Source: Sweltsa coloradensis
Lineage: Eukaryota > Arthropoda > Insecta > Plecoptera > Chloroperlidae
DNA: 64,000 nt
Assembly: GCA_024449915.1 (NCBI GenBank)
Contig: JAMZAV010000900.1
Span: 1-64,000 of the forward strand
Reading direction: 5' to 3'
Part shown: positions 41,573-55,351 of the stretch, one piece after another
How the letters are laid out: every line of letters begins with the position of its first letter
How positions within the stretch are numbered: the stretch's first letter is position 1
Translations under genes and position numbers: made by a program
The notes under the pieces: model-generated
The model's input: only the letters and a program-made list of their open reading frames with translations
What the model was told of the DNA's origin: nothing
Database searches by the model: none

Positions 41573-41745
41573 GTAGGCTTTCACGACCCGTCAATGACTT
41601 CTGTGTGATGCTTGAGCTGGGCTGTTGCGTCGTGTCGATGATGAGGCACTGCTCGACGTTTCGCCACCCATGTTGGTGGCTTCTTCAAGACGCAACAGCC
41701 CAAGGATACCACAGAAGTCATCCTTCTCGTTGAATATGCCAGGCA
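41573..41745 (-). mobile_element. Penelope-like element fragment with hammerhead-like fold
   Basis: On the minus strand, GGCTGTTGCGTC (41700-41689) pairs with GACGCAACAGCC (41631-41620). Between them are TTGAAGA, a GCCACC/GGTGGC hairpin, GAAA (41662-41659) and a GTCGA/TCGAC hairpin. This is the order of a type I hammerhead (stem I, CUGAUGA, stem II, GAAA, stem III). The core and the NUH site do not match fully, so it is probably inactive. The GGCGAAACGTC text is typical of Penelope-like elements. Confidence 0.5.
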
Positions 41746-41939
41746 GAACTTCAATATAGGTGAGATGAGCGCTCTAAAGACGATAATAACATTTGTGAGA
41801 GGGAATCCAGGGGTGATCATCGAGTAGGCGCATGGCGCAACGTATAAAGCCGGACCTCTTGAGAGAGGTTATTTCAATATGTCTGATTACCGTTAGATTT
41901 ACCATACAGTTTAGGTATCCGTATGTTATTATCACCTTA

Positions 41940-42025
41940 CAGGATTATTGAGTAAAATGTAACCCGTTAAGAACCAGGGGGGGAGATGGTCCCTACCGCC
42001 CCCCCCCCTCTGGTTCCGCCACTGA
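41940..42025. mobile_element. End of a CAGTGGCG-type hAT family member
   Basis: AGAACCAGGGGGGGAG on the left, then poly-C and TGGTTCCGCCACTG on the right. CCACTG is the family terminus. Short and diverged. Confidence 0.5.
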
Positions 42026-43950
42026 TGGCAAGAACTTTCTTTTAGTTTACATATTGCCGTGAGTGCACGGATACAGCTCGAGAGAGGATCAGGAGATGAT
42101 AATAAAGAGGAAGGTGAGCACCGGTCGCGTACCACGTGCCCACCCCAGAGCTTCATTACTGATAATTATGCTGCAATATGTTTGTAATTACTAGGGATTT
42201 GTTGAATTAGCGTTGCTGTTCATTTCACTGATTTGTAGCGCGACACTAATTGACAAAACAACATTGATTAGCATTGGCCTACAGAAAATATGAGATGAAT
42301 TTTATCTAGATTCCTGTCCAATATGAATAAAAAATTACAGAAAAATTAATGTTATTACGTTTACTAGATATATATTTAAACATAACTGAAAAATTATATG
42401 GAATTGTTAGCATTATCGCACTATAAATAAAATAATAATTAAATTACGGCCTAATTATAAACAACAATACATTTTTAAAACGCTGAGAAAAACCTACGTA
42501 TGTATAATTAGTATTATCAAATAGTTTGAAACCCCACATCCAATGACACGGGAACCCACCCCGAACCGACCAAACCCCGGCTACGCTTCTCGCACACCTA
42601 CTGACTTTTACTAGGTAGGCTACAAACAAATGTCATCTGTCGTAGCCTGGGCTCTACTCGGCCTTCAAGCAACCTAGGGACCCTGCCCATTACACTTCCA
42701 GATCGCTGCCTGATGTTTATACCATTGCGCAAAACAAAACGAGAATCGAATGGGAGCTATAAACGTTTGAAACGACTGAATAAAGTAGCGTAAAGCGGCG
42801 ATATCCGGGGAAGTAATGAAATAAAAGTGAGGGGACAGTTTGCTGTATACTGTTGAGGAGTAAAAACATACAATGTGGGGTTTATTGCATTCCGGGTTGA
42901 CTCGAAACACAAAAATTAATTCCAGTCCCCCAGGAAATCCATACGTGACTAGAGGGTAGAATCTAAATACGAATTATTTTTATTTTTATTGTAAACTGCC
43001 CCTAAACGTAGAACTCTGTTCAAGGAGTAAAAATTCAAGAATTTATCTCAAGGACATTGCAAGTAAGAAAACAAGGGGCAAAAGTATTTTATATGAATTC
43101 ACTGTGCTAGAAAATGTTATTGTACTTGCTTTTAAATTTGTTTTTGAAGCAAACCATTATTAACCCCCCCCCCCCCCCCCCCCACACCCCCCCCCCAACA
43201 CACACCCGACACACAGAAACACATTACAAGTTATTCGCCAAACCTTGTAACCCACCAGGCAATGCTTTGGATCGGGAAAGGTCCTAGGAAGTCATAATCT
43301 CCTACTCCAATATACCTAGTTAGTGAAGAGGGGCACGTCAGGTAAAACTGGTGTGCACCCCAATAAAACGGGTTTCCTACAAAAATGTATTTATTTATTT
43401 ATGTCCGAGTGCACTTGGTCCGCGTGATGTGCAGGTAATGGTGGTATCTGTACAACTGGGCTAGGAATGAAGGTCACTCACTATGACCATTTACAGCACC
43501 GAGGTAAACTTCCGATAAATCTTCATTCAACATTACATTGCCGGTATCGGGAATCTAGAAGTCCCCGCGCTAACGCTGAGCCCGTTCTGTGCCATACGAG
43601 TGGAATAAAACACCCGGCATGACTCGTCCCGTGGGGTGTCGGTGAGGGGGTTGAGGGGGTGGCATTCACCCCCCCCCCCCCTCCACGCGCAGTACGGCGT
43701 ACGTGTACAATCAATGTTGCGTTACCGCACGGATGGGCACTCGACCAACAAAACAAGATGCGCAACGATTTTTTAATGCTCCTAAAATGTGCACGTAACG
43801 AAAATTAGTACTCGTCGTCAGGCACCGTTTGCATGTGATGGTAGTCACTACTAAGCCCTAGGGGGAAACATATCCAACAATTTAATAAATTTTAATTCTT
43901 CGCCTCACCATTTATGATAGTGATAGGTAATGATTATTCGAGACGATGAG
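42026..43950. other. No gene seen; two poly-C tracts
   Basis: Plain sequence with a 20-bp C run at 43164-43183, a broken C run after it, and a 13-bp run near 43668. No coding or repeat similarity recognised. Confidence 0.5.
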
Positions 43951-43979
43951 TTGACGATTACTAAAAGAAACATGACTTA

Positions 43980-44086
43980 TGCGGGATTCGAACGGATTCG
44001 AACCCACGTCCCAAGTAGGGCCATACCTTGGTCATACGCTTCGGACCAGCGCTCTAATCGTACTATGTGCCACCGCGGACGGCTCC
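43980..44086 (-). repeat. tRNA-derived SINE head
   Basis: Minus strand: GCCGTCCGCGGTGGCACA, then an A-box-like TGGCACATAGT, and a B box GGTTCGAATCC, duplicated in tandem at its end. Followed by the motif TGATTGATTGGAT on the plus strand, which also follows the related element near 62415. Confidence 0.75.
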
Positions 44087-44429
44087 ACCATTTGATTGAT
44101 TGATTGGATCCACTTTGACTTCTCGAGACGAATCCACCATTTAGGCCTACAAAACCTAGTCTTGGATTCCTAAGCTGTGGGAGTCTGTGCGGGTGTGTGG
44201 TTGGGTGGTCCTAGGAAGAGTTGCAATAAACTTTATTCCCGAGCAAACTGATCGGTTGTTGTGAAACTAAACGACAGATCAGGATCAGACAGTAAACTCT
44301 GTCTGACAGAACTTTACAGAGCAGAGCAGCGTATTTATTTATCCATTCCTCGCCGGAGAATAACACGAACCAACACATGTCTGGAGAGGGAGGCTCCCGT
44401 ATCACGTGTCACGACGAGCACGCGTACCG

Positions 44430-44683
44430 AAGGCTAGGGGGGGGGGGCTTGCCCCACCAAAACTTTTTCCCCTTCAAGGTCATTTTGGTGAAAATCTGTG
44501 CGTTCACAATGACATCACAATGACCAACTTTGTATCTACTAATAATCCTCTTTTCGTCAGATGGTAATTTACCTTTTAGTATTGCGATAAAACAGTTATT
44601 CTATATTCTCAATTGACTTTCACACTTCTTTTTGACAAAACGGGAGGGTTGTCCCCCTGCCCCCTCTCGGATACGCCACTGCA
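44430..44683. mobile_element. Candidate CAGTGGCG-type hAT MITE
   Basis: AGGCTAGGGGGGGGGGGCTTG at the left and CTCGGATACGCCACTG at the right resemble the family termini. The left end has lost CAGTGGCG. Confidence 0.45.
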
Positions 44684-44789
44684 CAGACCACACCATCCAA
44701 GCAGAGATTCGGGAATGATTATCACGTTCACAGGTGTTTATTCCCGTGGGCAAAGTACTTATCAAATGTCATTTTTCATTAGATGATTA

Positions 44790-44860
44790 GTGGGAAAACT
44801 GGCTCGAGCAGTGCGAAACTTATTCGGGAGGTCCCGGGTTCGAATCCCGTCGTGACGAGC
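44790..44860 (+). repeat. tRNA-like SINE fragment
   Basis: B box GGGTTCGAATCCCG at about 44836-44849 with GCTCG/CGAGC flanking arms. No full tRNA fold. Confidence 0.55.
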
Positions 44861-47800
44861 TCAAGGTGCAAGGGAGCGAGTCCTCTCAAACGACCGTCGG
44901 ACATCCCTTCACAATTGTCTTAACCGCAACATACCTATAGTGAAACACCTGAAGAGGGGCATATATTACACCCTATTACAGGTTTCCCTCGGGGGAAAAA
45001 TATACAAATTCGTCGCCATCGTTGAATTTCTGCAAAAATTTCGTATAGGATGTCACCCAAGCCACAGCTCTCTTCCTGCCTGCCACACCTGGGTCTGTCA
45101 ACCATACTGTGACCACACAATACACTTGGAGCAAGGAACCGAAGTGCTCGAACTTCATGAGCTGTATAAAATAAACTTGGCCGAACAGACAAACGCTTAG
45201 AGTAGCCTTCCTTAAAATAGCACACATTCTGCCAAAACAACGAAACTACTCAACGAAACTGTTGGGCTCTATTTATGAATGGGTGGGTGTCGCTTATTGA
45301 ACATGTATGCCTAATTATAGTTTATTTATTATCACAAGCTTGGGCAATGTTTTTGTTCGTCTAAAAATAGTCGCAAGATAAACTAGAAACTAGAAAGTGT
45401 GAGCAAGATTAATGAAAACACGAGGGAGGTGAGACAGACAGGCGAGCAGGTGTTGTTAGTGTCATCCCCCTACACCAGGGTACCACACACCAACCAAGGG
45501 GAGGAAAGTAAACAACTATTCAAACCTTCACCTTCCATAATGAAGCTCTCACTATTTATCATAACATCTCATATTTTTTCAGATTTGAAGTTTCGTTTAA
45601 GATTCATTGAATTCAAGGACAAATTATAATCAATGTAAGGGAGGTATTGTTGTATATTAATTTTTGTCCACATTTTGGTCATGTTTAGTCCTTGAATTCA
45701 ATTAATTTGATTAAATTAGGCTTAAACAGCAGCCAGAGATTATTATTTCTTGCATTTTGCATGATTCACCGAAATGCGCCATTGAGTTGATAGGATTCAT
45801 AGCCTCTCATTTCAAAACGTGTTCAAAGCAGAGCACATAAACATACCAGTAGTTTGACATGTTTGTACGTTCCTCCTGTCACACTAAAGTTATTGGCCCT
45901 CACAGCGTGTAGTGGAAACGCGTGATGGCATCATAGTACAGACTACGGACGTCACGATGCTGTGTGGGAGAGAATTGCTGTTCTCTTTCTGGTCAAGTGC
46001 TGGGATATTTTCGCCTCGCAATGATAAAAACCACGCATCTCCAGAAGCTAAACCGATGTTCAAAATACGAGAAGGTGACATCAGCGATATTAAAAATACT
46101 CTGGAAGCATTACATGCAACGACAACTTTGGAATGATTGTAATAGGAAACAGAAGAAGATGGCCGAGAAACCCCGAAGAATAAGGTGGAATATAGGCCTA
46201 TAGCGATGGAAATATTGTTGATTTAAAAAAATTAAATTACCAATGTTTTTAAAACAGTTGTAATTTATATAACGGTTTGTTTGAAACTAGCTCAGTAAAT
46301 CTAGGAAAAGTAGGATATGCCACATTTATTTTTTTAGTCCACGTATATATTGATTTTGTAGGTAAACAAACTCGATCGGTGAAGGCATAGCCTAAAATAA
46401 ACTAGAAATAAATTGTATAACACGTAAAACTAATTACTTGACAATGAACGTGTAAGTGACTGCCTGATCGTGCCGAGCCAGGGGCGGAGGGTGGCACCGA
46501 CACGGGCAATGCGGCTAAAAGGTTCCGGCAACAAGTGACAGCGTTTAGGTGAGGTAATCTAGGCCCCGAGGTGCCACTGCTAGGTGACTCCACCCCACAC
46601 TGCGTGATAACAGAGAGATGCGACAGTTGAGAGACGTTTAGCACGCACAGTCTTGATAGCCGTCACCCTAGGGACATCACGCACAAGGGGTGTGTGTTTC
46701 ATAGTGTAAAGAGAAATAACTTGTATTTCTGCTCAAGTTTATTTATAAAACATGATTAGGGCTATATAAATTATTGAAGAATTGCAATTCGCACTGTGGA
46801 GAGATAACATTCTAACAGCAACAGAGATATTCGTAGATTTGAATTTAAATGGTTCGTCAGTCACTCATTATCTGTGTATTATTATAAATGTTGCTATTGC
46901 TTCTACATCTTCTCTCCATGCAGAGAGATTCTATAAGGATAACGTGTATGTAGCCATGTAGTTTCTGTGATAACGATTGATATATCCATTCCATAGCGAT
47001 ATTCATGTAATCCTTATAGAAACGCGCTCTTGAGTGCTGAGTGCTGCCACCACATTTCAGTCACCTCCTCGCCTCACACTATCCTGATTTGCAATGCAAT
47101 GTACCAAGAGATATACGGTAAGTCAACCAATACCTATGCATTGCAGCTGATTGATGATTGCTAATGCTAACTACTAACTACATGTTGTCAACTCGAGATC
47201 ACCCACCCACCCCTTGACAAGTTGGAAGAGCCTACTAAGCAATATGCATTCCCTCTGGGTGGAGTGGAGTCTACTATACGCCCTACACTAACACATTATA
47301 CTATAACTACTAGGGATCATTCACCCCTGAAATCCGAGACGTCGGTACCATTTCCTCGGGTAGAATCTTCTACACAAACTTAATTGAATAATCCATCATT
47401 TTGACTCATATAGACCATCACAAACACATTAGACTTGTGTGTACATAATAAATGACTCGGAAAACTTTGAATAAAACGAGGCCAATCAATACGACCACCG
47501 CACAAGATACAAACCCACAGCCACGAGAATGTACGAACTCTCAAGAAAGTTTTGTAGCCGTGGTGGCCAAGATTACAGGGTTTCCCGTCAAAGTCTCGTG
47601 AAATGGTATGAGGGATCCAGGAAATGAGAAGATGTGATTCCTGGTAGGGCCTACCCCTCTTACTCGCAGCTGCCGCGAGCACGGGCTGTTACCATCCATC
47701 TTACGAGCCGATGCTGTTGAAGGTAATAAAAGACGACAAAATAAATAGCAGGGGTAAATATTCGTCAAGACTCGTGTTACACGTGAACTTTTAAACGCCC

Positions 47801-48919
47801 ATAACTCGGTTTATGCGGGTCTGATTACACTAAAGTCAGCGCGGTAATAATTCAAACTGTTTACGTTCTATCTCACACAGGAGGACGCGCCTTCTGTTCC
47901 CGCCACCGCCACCAGCAAGCCAGGCAACGCTGTCTGTCTGGTAGGTACAGAAATAGCACTGTCAAGTTAGTTTCAATCGTACTTCACAAACATCCAACAT
48001 ACCAGAACCAACACAAAACGAACGTACATATTGCTAACGAATCGTGACTTTGTATCAATCTATAAGCTGCGTGTTTGTACTGTTGTACTTGTACCCTTGT
48101 ACTACATAAGAGTACACGAAAGGAATACTTCATGAACACTAAATTTAAAATTCCAAAGTGGTCCAAAGAATTCTAATAAAGTGAACCAAAATAATAGATA
48201 ATATAATAATAGAAATTACAATAAATGCAAAAGAAGTGCACAGTTCCGTTCACTTGCAGTCTTGAGGGTAGACGCAAATAGAATAGCATTTAATTGCTTT
48301 TAGCCTTTTATGAAGGTAAACGCAAGGGTTGAAAACGTGCGACCTCTGAGATTTATAAATCAAAATTAGACCAGAAACGTACTTTACCCGAACATCGTAC
48401 TTTCCTACACTTCTAACTGTACACAGCTCCACCGGGGATTGAATCTGGAATCTGGATTGCGTATTAAATATTATCAATTCCCCCTACGGGAGTGTGTCCC
48501 GAACATTTAATCCAAATCGAACCTGTATTTCTACCTGATAGTAACGCCTGCCGACGAGTCCACCGGAGGCGGCAATGTCCCCGGCTCGGACCGTGTAGTA
48601 GGTGTCGGTAAATTAGCGAGATAAGGACGGATTTAATCGATAGACCTGGGCGGGATATCGCACAGAGGCGGCTAGATTTACATGGAAACTTCGAGGTCAG
48701 GTCGCCGTCAGAGTTAGATTGAAAACCTATTTCCCATTTCCGCTCCGCCGCGATACACGAGTCAGGCCGGGTTCGCGTTTATCACATATCTCTCGGGCGG
48801 GGGGCGGCATCGAGCAACCGGGCCCGGTCTTATGGGGTGGCCGGGCCAAGGGTGGAATTAAAAAAAATACATTCTGCAAGTGTTTATAGATCAGTTTATT
48901 GGGTACAATTACAAAGTGA
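44861..48919. other. No gene seen
   Basis: Only short open frames. At 46929-47023 the ends TTCTATAAGGAT mirror each other as in a 95-bp palindromic MITE. Nothing else is recognised. Confidence 0.45.
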
Positions 48920-48978
48920 GCCGTCCACGGTGGCACATACTACTCTACAAGGACGTGGGTTCGAGTCCCGCATAAGGC
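48920..48978 (+). repeat. tRNA-derived SINE fragment
   Basis: CCGTCCACGGTGGCACATAC and GACGTGGGTTCGAGTCCCGC match the A and B box parts of the elements at 43980 and 62171, with the middle shortened. Confidence 0.65.
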
Positions 48979-49578
48979 ATGTTTTTTGTAATCGTCATTC
49001 ATCGTCACCTATCACCACTCATCGTCCCGAATAGCAAAAATCATCAGCATCATTCCAGAGTAAAGGCGAGTCGGTCTGATTCCGTACGCCGGTTAGGTTC
49101 CAGACAGACCGTCTGTATGTATTACCACACACAAAGAAAATTTAAATATATTCTGTGGAAGACAACCGTCAGAAAAATTCAAATTCGAGTTCCGGCTCGC
49201 TTCACTTTTATCACGTTTTGCCAACATGACCGCGGGCATCTTCAAGTGAAGGCGGATGACGGTGAACGTCGTGCAAGAATTAATTATACTAACATAACAC
49301 TCAAACTTTTCACCCATTTGCAGAAGTTAGGACGATAACATGCGCTCGTTTCTGTCCTAACCGTGTAACCAACATCAATATAAAATACATTTTCTCCTTT
49401 CAACCTGCATACGAACGTGTACGTATGAAGTACTATTTTAAATCGTTTTACAATTTTTTAAAATTTTATTTGGTCAACAGCTGTAGTTCATACTTTATTG
49501 TTGTGTCTGCATAAGTTTATGTTATTAGATTTATTTGTCCTCCTTTCTAAATAAAGTTTTTAACTGAATAGTATAGAC

Positions 49579-49580
<2 letters not shown>

Positions 49581-49627
<47 letters not shown>

Positions 49628-49628
49628 A
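49581..49628 (+). repeat. (AAAT)n microsatellite
   Basis: About twelve perfect copies. Confidence 0.97.
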
Positions 49629-51384
49629 CTTCATTGAAATGCAGAAATTAAGAGTGTTGGACACATGAATAGTAAAGCAGCGCTAAGCGTTTTGAAAAAT
49701 ATATTTTCCCATGTGGCATCACGAAACGCTATGTTCACCCATAGTTTTTGTACAGCGCATTGTTCCAGCCCCTGTGACAATAACTAGGGGATGCAGACGT
49801 CACGGTCGGTGCGCCCTGCACACCTGCGTGAGGGGGTGGCAGGTGACACTAGGGGTGTCTCGCATGGAGGAGAAATCAATTGCAATCACACGCGGAAGAC
49901 AAACAAACCAATCAACTATCCTATCCCTTCTGCAAACAACAGCCAGCGCTTTATTTACTAGTTAAACGATCCGCCCACATACAACGCCTAAGCAAACTCA
50001 GTAACGACACCCTCGCGGACGCACCTGGCGCAAGGTCGCTCGTGCGACCGTAGCTCGCGGCGTCACGGGGGGCACATATTATGTTCAATACATCGCGTAA
50101 TGATGAGTTAACAACAAGGAACATACAGATTTTTGTGGGTCTCATGTGTATTTGTATCTTCCTCGACACATACGAACTGCGATGTAAATACTGTCGAGTT
50201 GCATAATATCCTCCCACGGTTTCACAAGTGACGATAAATGAAGTTGTGAATGGGCAAGACTAAGAGAATCAATACATGACCGTTGAACCCTAAAAACACA
50301 TCACCGTACTTGTTTTAAATTTAAATATAGATAAAGCTTTTATTTGCGCCTTTTTCAGGTATTACGTGACTTAAACAAAATTATAACGACAGTAAAAACA
50401 TTTTACATTGTGCCTGTTTAAAACTTCTGGATTCTCTCACAGCTATTTCGGTTGGAGATGCTGAAAGTTCTGCTCCTAAACTTGACGCATTGTTTTCTCC
50501 CAAGACTTGAAAGATAAAAGACACAAGGCGATATAATCCGGGAATTTAACTATGGCTCGTAAAAGCATTTATACACCCATCTGGGTGTAGTTTCTAGAAG
50601 ACGCTCTCGTTTGGGCACAAGTCGCGATACTTCCAGAATAGATATTTAACCATCCCGGGCCCTCCTTGCCCATCCACAACACCTCCCAGAGCAGGTTGTG
50701 GGCGCCATAGACCTCCTTTGTAAAGCATTATACAGGAGGCCCGGGAAAGACAGACCACAGGACTCGGGGGAGGGGGTTATTTGGTCTCGGTCATCTGGCT
50801 TCAATGTAGTCCGACCAGGATAAATATTTACACCGAACCTACACCGGAGACGGCAAACGATATAAATACACAGTGTGCTTGAACCTCCTCGAGTGAGCCA
50901 GGCCACGTTGTTGATTACAGGGGGGGGGCGACTTTTTGGTTCCCTCCGCGCCGGTAGAATGACCGTACAACGACGCAGATCAGAGCAATCTGCCGCAAGA
51001 ACCTCTGCGCATGTGTTAAATTAGTAAAATTTTTTTTTTTAACGTGAGCTTTTTTGTAGCACAATTTGGGGAAATAGTTTTTATGTGGTGTATGGGGGAG
51101 GTTTCCCCCTTTCCCCTGAGTAGGTATGCGTAAACTGTACCTTTAGAGTTTTCAACAAGTGACGAGGTCATAACAAAAATCAATCACATGGAAATCGAGT
51201 GGGTGACAAAATAAATTTACATATCCACTTTCGATCTTTACTGTCCATATCGGGCAGGCGGCATTCCGTCAGCTGAAGGAGTGTGAGTACCGTGTGAGTA
51301 TGCAAGTGCAAGAGCGTTGGTTGATCCCGATAAATCAATGGCTATTGGCACATACCCGAGTGGTTACTGTTTGGTGACACAATG
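49629..51384. other. No gene seen
   Basis: No repeat family or coding similarity recognised; a poly-G run lies near 50921. Confidence 0.5.
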
Positions 51385-51615
51385 AGCCGAAAAAGGGCCC
51401 ACGTTTACCGGGACCTGACACACAAGGCTCTGGGTTCGACTCCCGACACAAGATGAAATCAATGCGCTATTTATAAGGCTGCGGTGCGGGCACACAAAGT
51501 GAACAATACATGCGTGATTGGCGACACAATAACTGTTGATAAGTCTACAAAAGGCTTTTTACTTGCCGTCTCGCACCCGACACAAAGCTCTGGGTTCGAC
51601 TCCCGGCGCAACGCA
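51385..51615 (+). repeat. Two B-box-like repeats
   Basis: CTCTGGGTTCGACTCCCG occurs at about 51428 and again at about 51587, each after GACACAA-like text. Probably SINE fragments in tandem. Confidence 0.5.
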
Positions 51616-53699
51616 CGGGGGGGGGGGCGGGATGGTGATAGCTAGCTATAAAACGTACACATAGATGCTAATTTAAGGTTTAACAGTGAGGTGTGAAGAA
51701 TGGCTTCAGTGGAGCCTCAGGGCACTGATTCAATATAGGCCCTAACCACTTGAATCTAAGCAAAGGGTTAGTTAACCCGCTAAACAGAGTAGTACCTGGT
51801 AATCACGTTATTGCTTGTTGTCTGATTGGAGCATTCGACAGCGAAGTTGATAAACTGCGGGAGGCACTGATCAAATACACGCCGAATAATTCCATTCTTG
51901 CTTACAATAAAGTAGGGGCGCGCGAGGACATTTGCATGACAGTCTGTGCTTTGAACTTGAAGCCAGACTCACGGCGTTCGTCAGCTCCAGAGATGGAGAA
52001 GGGAACGGGGACGCCGTATAATATTACAAACTAATGAGAAGAATCGTGGATTTGTAATAGAACACCCATTGACCCCATGATAAAAACACAAGCAGTATTA
52101 CAGCGAACACAATTTTTGCAACGGCCAGAATTATTAAAAAAATAGACATTTTTTAAAAAATAGAATTAAAAGAGGAAAGAACACACCGACCGTGAAAAAA
52201 GTCGGTTGACAACGGGGGCAGTTTGAGTAATGAGTAGTGCAGTGTAGTGTATGGTATAGTGAACGTGTTCGAGCTTCAGACTTTGAGGACCATTATGTGA
52301 AATACATACTGCACTACCATTACCAACAAAACAACACAAAACCTTGTGAACATGTTGCACAAAGTGCTTCATATTATTTATATTATATAGACCAATTTCG
52401 TGCGCCGCGAGTGCCTCTTTACCAAATTAGGATGGTAAATTGGTTCGCTACTTGATGCTTGATGGTATTGGTACCCCTAATGCAACATCGTGTTTGTTTG
52501 ATCTGTTAACTACATGGAGCATCAGAAAGCGTGTTGGTTGATAGGTAGAGACGTCGAAGCCGCCACCCGATCCAGTAGATAAATGAACACTAGATTTAGC
52601 CGGTAGCCGAGTGCATTAGGCTCTAATAATACCGCTCCCATGTGCTTGCCTGCGCCAGGGTGGAGGTTACACATAGACAGACGTGAGAGCGTCGTTCACT
52701 CAGTGTCAGGGGTAGGCTACATGCCGCGGGGCTAATGGTCCGTGAGTGCGACGAGAGGCACACGACGGCGTCGCAGAAACTGACTAATGAGTAGCACATT
52801 TACAATGACATGCACCCTATAGTAAACGACTTCCCTTTAGCTTGTTTGTAAGCAACTGCTTGAACGCCGGTCTATTATGTCAGCATGAGTGCTGTCTATA
52901 GTGTCGACTACTCAGTGTTTACTTTGTAAATAGTTTGCACAATTTGTCGGGCATTGTGTTAGAGAATCTGCCGTTACCAATTAGTGAGTTAATGGTTATA
53001 AATATTTAATTAAACTTCAGTTTTCATTAAAAATAACATGAAAACAAGTTTTCGTGGTTGAGGGTAATGGGTTTAATCTGATGAAGCTGGCGATTGTGAT
53101 CTTGCACGGCACGGGCCACATGTTACTATTGGGAATACGCATTATCAGCAAACTCCCAACTCACAGCATGGATCTAAAGAGGAGGGTGGTTTTGTTTACC
53201 TACATTAGGTGACAAGACAAACACACAACGCGATGTTGTCTCGGGAAGTCTGGCTTCCTACTTGTCATTGTATCGGGCTCGAGCTCGCTCAGGTGCAGGT
53301 CAAGGAAACCAACGAGGAAAACCAACCAACATGTGATTCAGTATTAACTTATCTGCTGAGGCTAGAAGATGATGCATGTTTGGCAGGGGTATAGACTGCA
53401 AGGGCGATCAGGAGGCCCCATGGGTGATCGCCCCACCCTCCCCTTGATTCTTAAAAAGGATTCTATATTTAAAAAAAAATCTTTAAAACGTAATGAAAAC
53501 AGACCAAGCTGTTCATGGTAAAATCCGGGTAATCTAATAAAACATATTGAAATACCATCTCTAAAGCCACTTAAAAACACTTTTTGACTTTCAAGTCCCC
53601 AACATACACAATCAACGTGCACAACCACTTGCAACAAACATTTACAATTAAATAAATACAGTTTCAACACTTTATTATAGAAAACTTAATCAACTATAG
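51616..53699. other. No gene seen
   Basis: Short open frames only; no repeat recognised. Confidence 0.5.
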
Positions 53700-53755
53700 A
53701 GTAAGTTAGCATAGCCAGGCCCGGGTTGATCTGGGTTCGAGTCCCAGAACTTGCT
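53700..53755 (+). other. Short tRNA-like structure
   Basis: AGTAAGTT (53700-53707) pairs with AACTTGCT (53748-53755, one G-U). The latter directly follows a perfect T-arm CTGGG-TTCGAGT-CCCAG. Only 23 bases lie between the acceptor-like strand and the T-arm, too few for D and anticodon arms. Probably a deleted SINE or tRNA copy. Confidence 0.5.
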
Positions 53756-55350
53756 AAATCACGTATCTGCAAGGCTGAGCTGTGGGTTCGGGCCCCCCAG
53801 ACCCCCCGGCGTTGCCCCCCCCCCTAACAACGGTCCTGGATTACCCTGCTAGTAGAGTGTGGATACCATAGGAAAGGGTGAGGACTCAAGTTAGCAATGT
53901 TTCATAACACGGTCATATAGAAAGAACGTTATTAACGTGGGTATTGCGTGATACACGTCACTCGTCAGAGAGCGAGGGGAAAATGAAAACATGTTTCAAA
54001 TGGGTTTTCTTGTGAACATTTAACAATGGGAATGCAGCCTTGAGCAATGAATTTTTTTGGTGGACTATTTTTAATTCAAGCTGCGGTTGAGTAAAGGTAA
54101 AGGGAGTGGGGTAAGATTCGCGTGGAGGAATCGACCTCTATTGAAAAATACTACGTGTTATTCCTGAGGCTGAACGACCATAATTGATTATTGATTGATC
54201 ACTTACGTGGTATTTACTATTCGTTAGCATAGGGATTCTGACAGTCAGCTACAAACATAAACACAAGATTGTTGGGGGGGGGGGGGGGGGGTGTAACTAA
54301 AGACTAAAATCTCATTAGAGTAACTCAACGGTGAAATTGTCAAAATAAAAGCTAGAAAATTTCCTTAATGGCAACTTTATATTAAAACAGCTAACACAAT
54401 TTAAGCCAAAGTGATTACGTTTACACCATGCAGATTCCCTCCGAAACGGCGAGAATTTAACTAAAGCCACCCTACACGGAGCAAAGTTAGGGTGCAGACC
54501 CCACAGACTCCCGCGGGTTCGACAACGTAAAGATGGATCTGGTTGGTCGACCCCTCTGTATTTCACTACACCTCGCGCCCAGGCACTCTCCGCTCCTTCT
54601 CTTCTGCCGAGATGCCAACACGCACACCTAGCAAAAACTATACAACATTCGGAATACTATATATTTAAATTTTATATCTCTCAAATCGAATACCAAACTA
54701 CATTATGCAATATTATTGTGTGTATTTTCTCGTTCCAGTATTTTTTGCAAAACAACTTGACTGTCGCTTTTAAAGAAAATAATGTAAATCATTGTTCTCC
54801 ATATCTTCAGAAAATGTTGAAAAGTTTTTGAAAATGGACGTAATCTTACGTTCCACTCTACTGAAAGTAAAACCAAAAATGTTGTTGAAAATTGCATGTG
54901 CATGACAACCTCATAATGGGCGAGGCACTTTAAACTTGAAAGAACGTTTGGAGAAAGATAGGGTCAACTTATTGCCACCAAAAATCGGCGAGAATTGTAA
55001 GATCACGGATTATAAAATGTACTCTTGTACTCGTCAAACTACATGGTCTGACCCTGGAAGCTGAATCGGGACTAACTCCATGCCGAGTCCATGGTTAGAT
55101 TAGTCAGGGAAAGAGTTTTCTCCCTTACACGAACTACGGCAAGATTCACAGTCGTGGTGAAAATCACGTTAGTAAATCGAGTTCCCCTTCAATGGTGTAG
55201 CCACAACTCAATTGTGTCCGATTTAATTCCGCACTCGTCGACGACAGAAAGCTCTAGTTTTTCAGCAAAGAGGGGCGTCCAACCCGGACTTGGAACACAC
55301 GGTTTTCATCAGGATCTCTCCGGAACATGTCGCTTGTTACGAGCGCCCTG
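53756..55350. other. No gene seen; poly-G tract
   Basis: An 18-bp G run at 54274-54291 and a C run near 53815. No coding signal. Confidence 0.5.
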
Positions 55351-55351
55351 C

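Noticed and set aside
43980..44086. Functional tRNA gene
   Set aside because: A and B boxes are present but no cloverleaf with acceptor and anticodon stems can be drawn; repeated copies point to a SINE.
45912..46136. 74-codon open frame (+) with fairly normal composition
   Set aside because: No domain, no splice partners and no neighbouring coding signal that I can identify.
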